Shown: piece by piece, positions 5,834-5,862 of the stretch
How positions within the stretch are numbered: position 1 is the stretch's first letter
Layout of the letters: each line of letters begins with the position of its first letter
Assembly: GCA_021783435.1 (NCBI GenBank)
Contig: JAJXUC010000195.1
Span: 1-5,862 of the forward strand
Source: Pseudomonadota bacterium
Lineage (GTDB): Bacteria > Pseudomonadota > Gammaproteobacteria > Burkholderiales > Burkholderiaceae
Reading direction: 5' to 3'
Length of the DNA: 5,862 nt
The notes under the pieces: generated by a model
Database searches by the model: none
What the model was told of the DNA's origin: nothing
The model's input: the letters and a program-made list of their open reading frames with translations, nothing else
Translations under genes and position numbers: made by a program

Positions 5834-5862
5834 CACATCACCTCAGCCTGTATTGCGGGCAC
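5834..5862 (-). other. Right edge: possible last codons of an upstream operon gene
   Basis: All three minus-strand frames entering from the right reach TGA here: at 5845-5843, 5840-5838 and 5835-5833. The last would overlap the DUF1365 ATG by one base (TGATG). An upstream gene could end in any of these frames; too few codons are visible to tell which, or to name the product. By analogy with related operons an FAD-dependent amine-oxidase-like gene would be expected, but the sequence here does not show it. Confidence 0.3.
5837..5844 (-). promoter_or_regulatory. Strong ribosome-binding site of the DUF1365 gene
   Basis: Read on the minus strand this is GAGGTGAT, an eight-base match to the end of 16S rRNA. 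The GAGG core is seven bases from ATG 5833 and only four from GTG 5836, which decides in favour of the ATG. It is the best Shine-Dalgarno in the window. Confidence 0.75.

Noticed and set aside
5831..5836. GTG start at 5836 for DUF1365
   Set aside because: It would leave only four bases to the GAGG core; the adjacent ATG at 5833 has better spacing and is the preferred codon.
1..5862. Terminators, inverted repeats, CRISPR repeats, IS ends or tRNA genes
   Set aside because: Reading both strands I found no hairpin with a T run, no spaced direct repeats, and no transposase or tRNA-like sequence; coding density leaves almost no room for them.

Overview
The window is one unbroken minus-strand operon fragment from a GC-rich bacterium (low-to-mid 60s % GC by eye, not counted). 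Protein families and codon use suggest a proteobacterium, most likely a betaproteobacterium of the Burkholderiales type; that placement is inference. Nothing convincing is encoded on the plus strand, and I see no RNA gene, mobile element, CRISPR array, terminator or origin. The promoter must lie beyond the right edge (above 5862).

In transcription order (right to left) the genes are: a DUF1365 protein (5833-4994); a cyclopropane-fatty-acid-synthase-like SAM methyltransferase (4997-3729); a secreted chalcone-isomerase-like protein (3712-3095); a 12-helix MFS transporter of the MelB/GPH type (3098-1728); a DUF3833 lipoprotein (1731-1174); a short-chain dehydrogenase/reductase (1162-398); and an NTF2/SnoaL-like protein (401-1) cut by the left edge. 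Four of the six junctions are 4-base ATGA stop/start overlaps. The others are a 16-base gap and an 11-base gap, the latter with an alternative TTGA overlap. The genes are therefore almost certainly co-transcribed and largely translationally coupled.

This set resembles the lipid-modification operons found beside the rpoE-chrR (singlet oxygen) or LitR/CarH-type light-stress regulators, and the Rhodobacter sphaeroides genes for methylated and furan fatty acids (ufaM and companions). The methyltransferase lacks two side-chain bicarbonate ligands of E. coli Cfa (Cys139 to Ser, His266 to Gln). It carries the EAVGE signature that I associate with enzymes that methylate phospholipid double bonds without forming a cyclopropane ring. 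My working model is that unsaturated acyl chains in the membrane are methylated and then oxidised or rearranged, with help from the DUF1365 protein and the SDR. The exported CHI-like protein and the DUF3833 lipoprotein would act at or beyond the inner membrane, and the transporter would move a lipid or a precursor. The roles of DUF1365, CHI-like, DUF3833, MFS and NTF2-like proteins here are not established, so this is the part of the window most worth follow-up.
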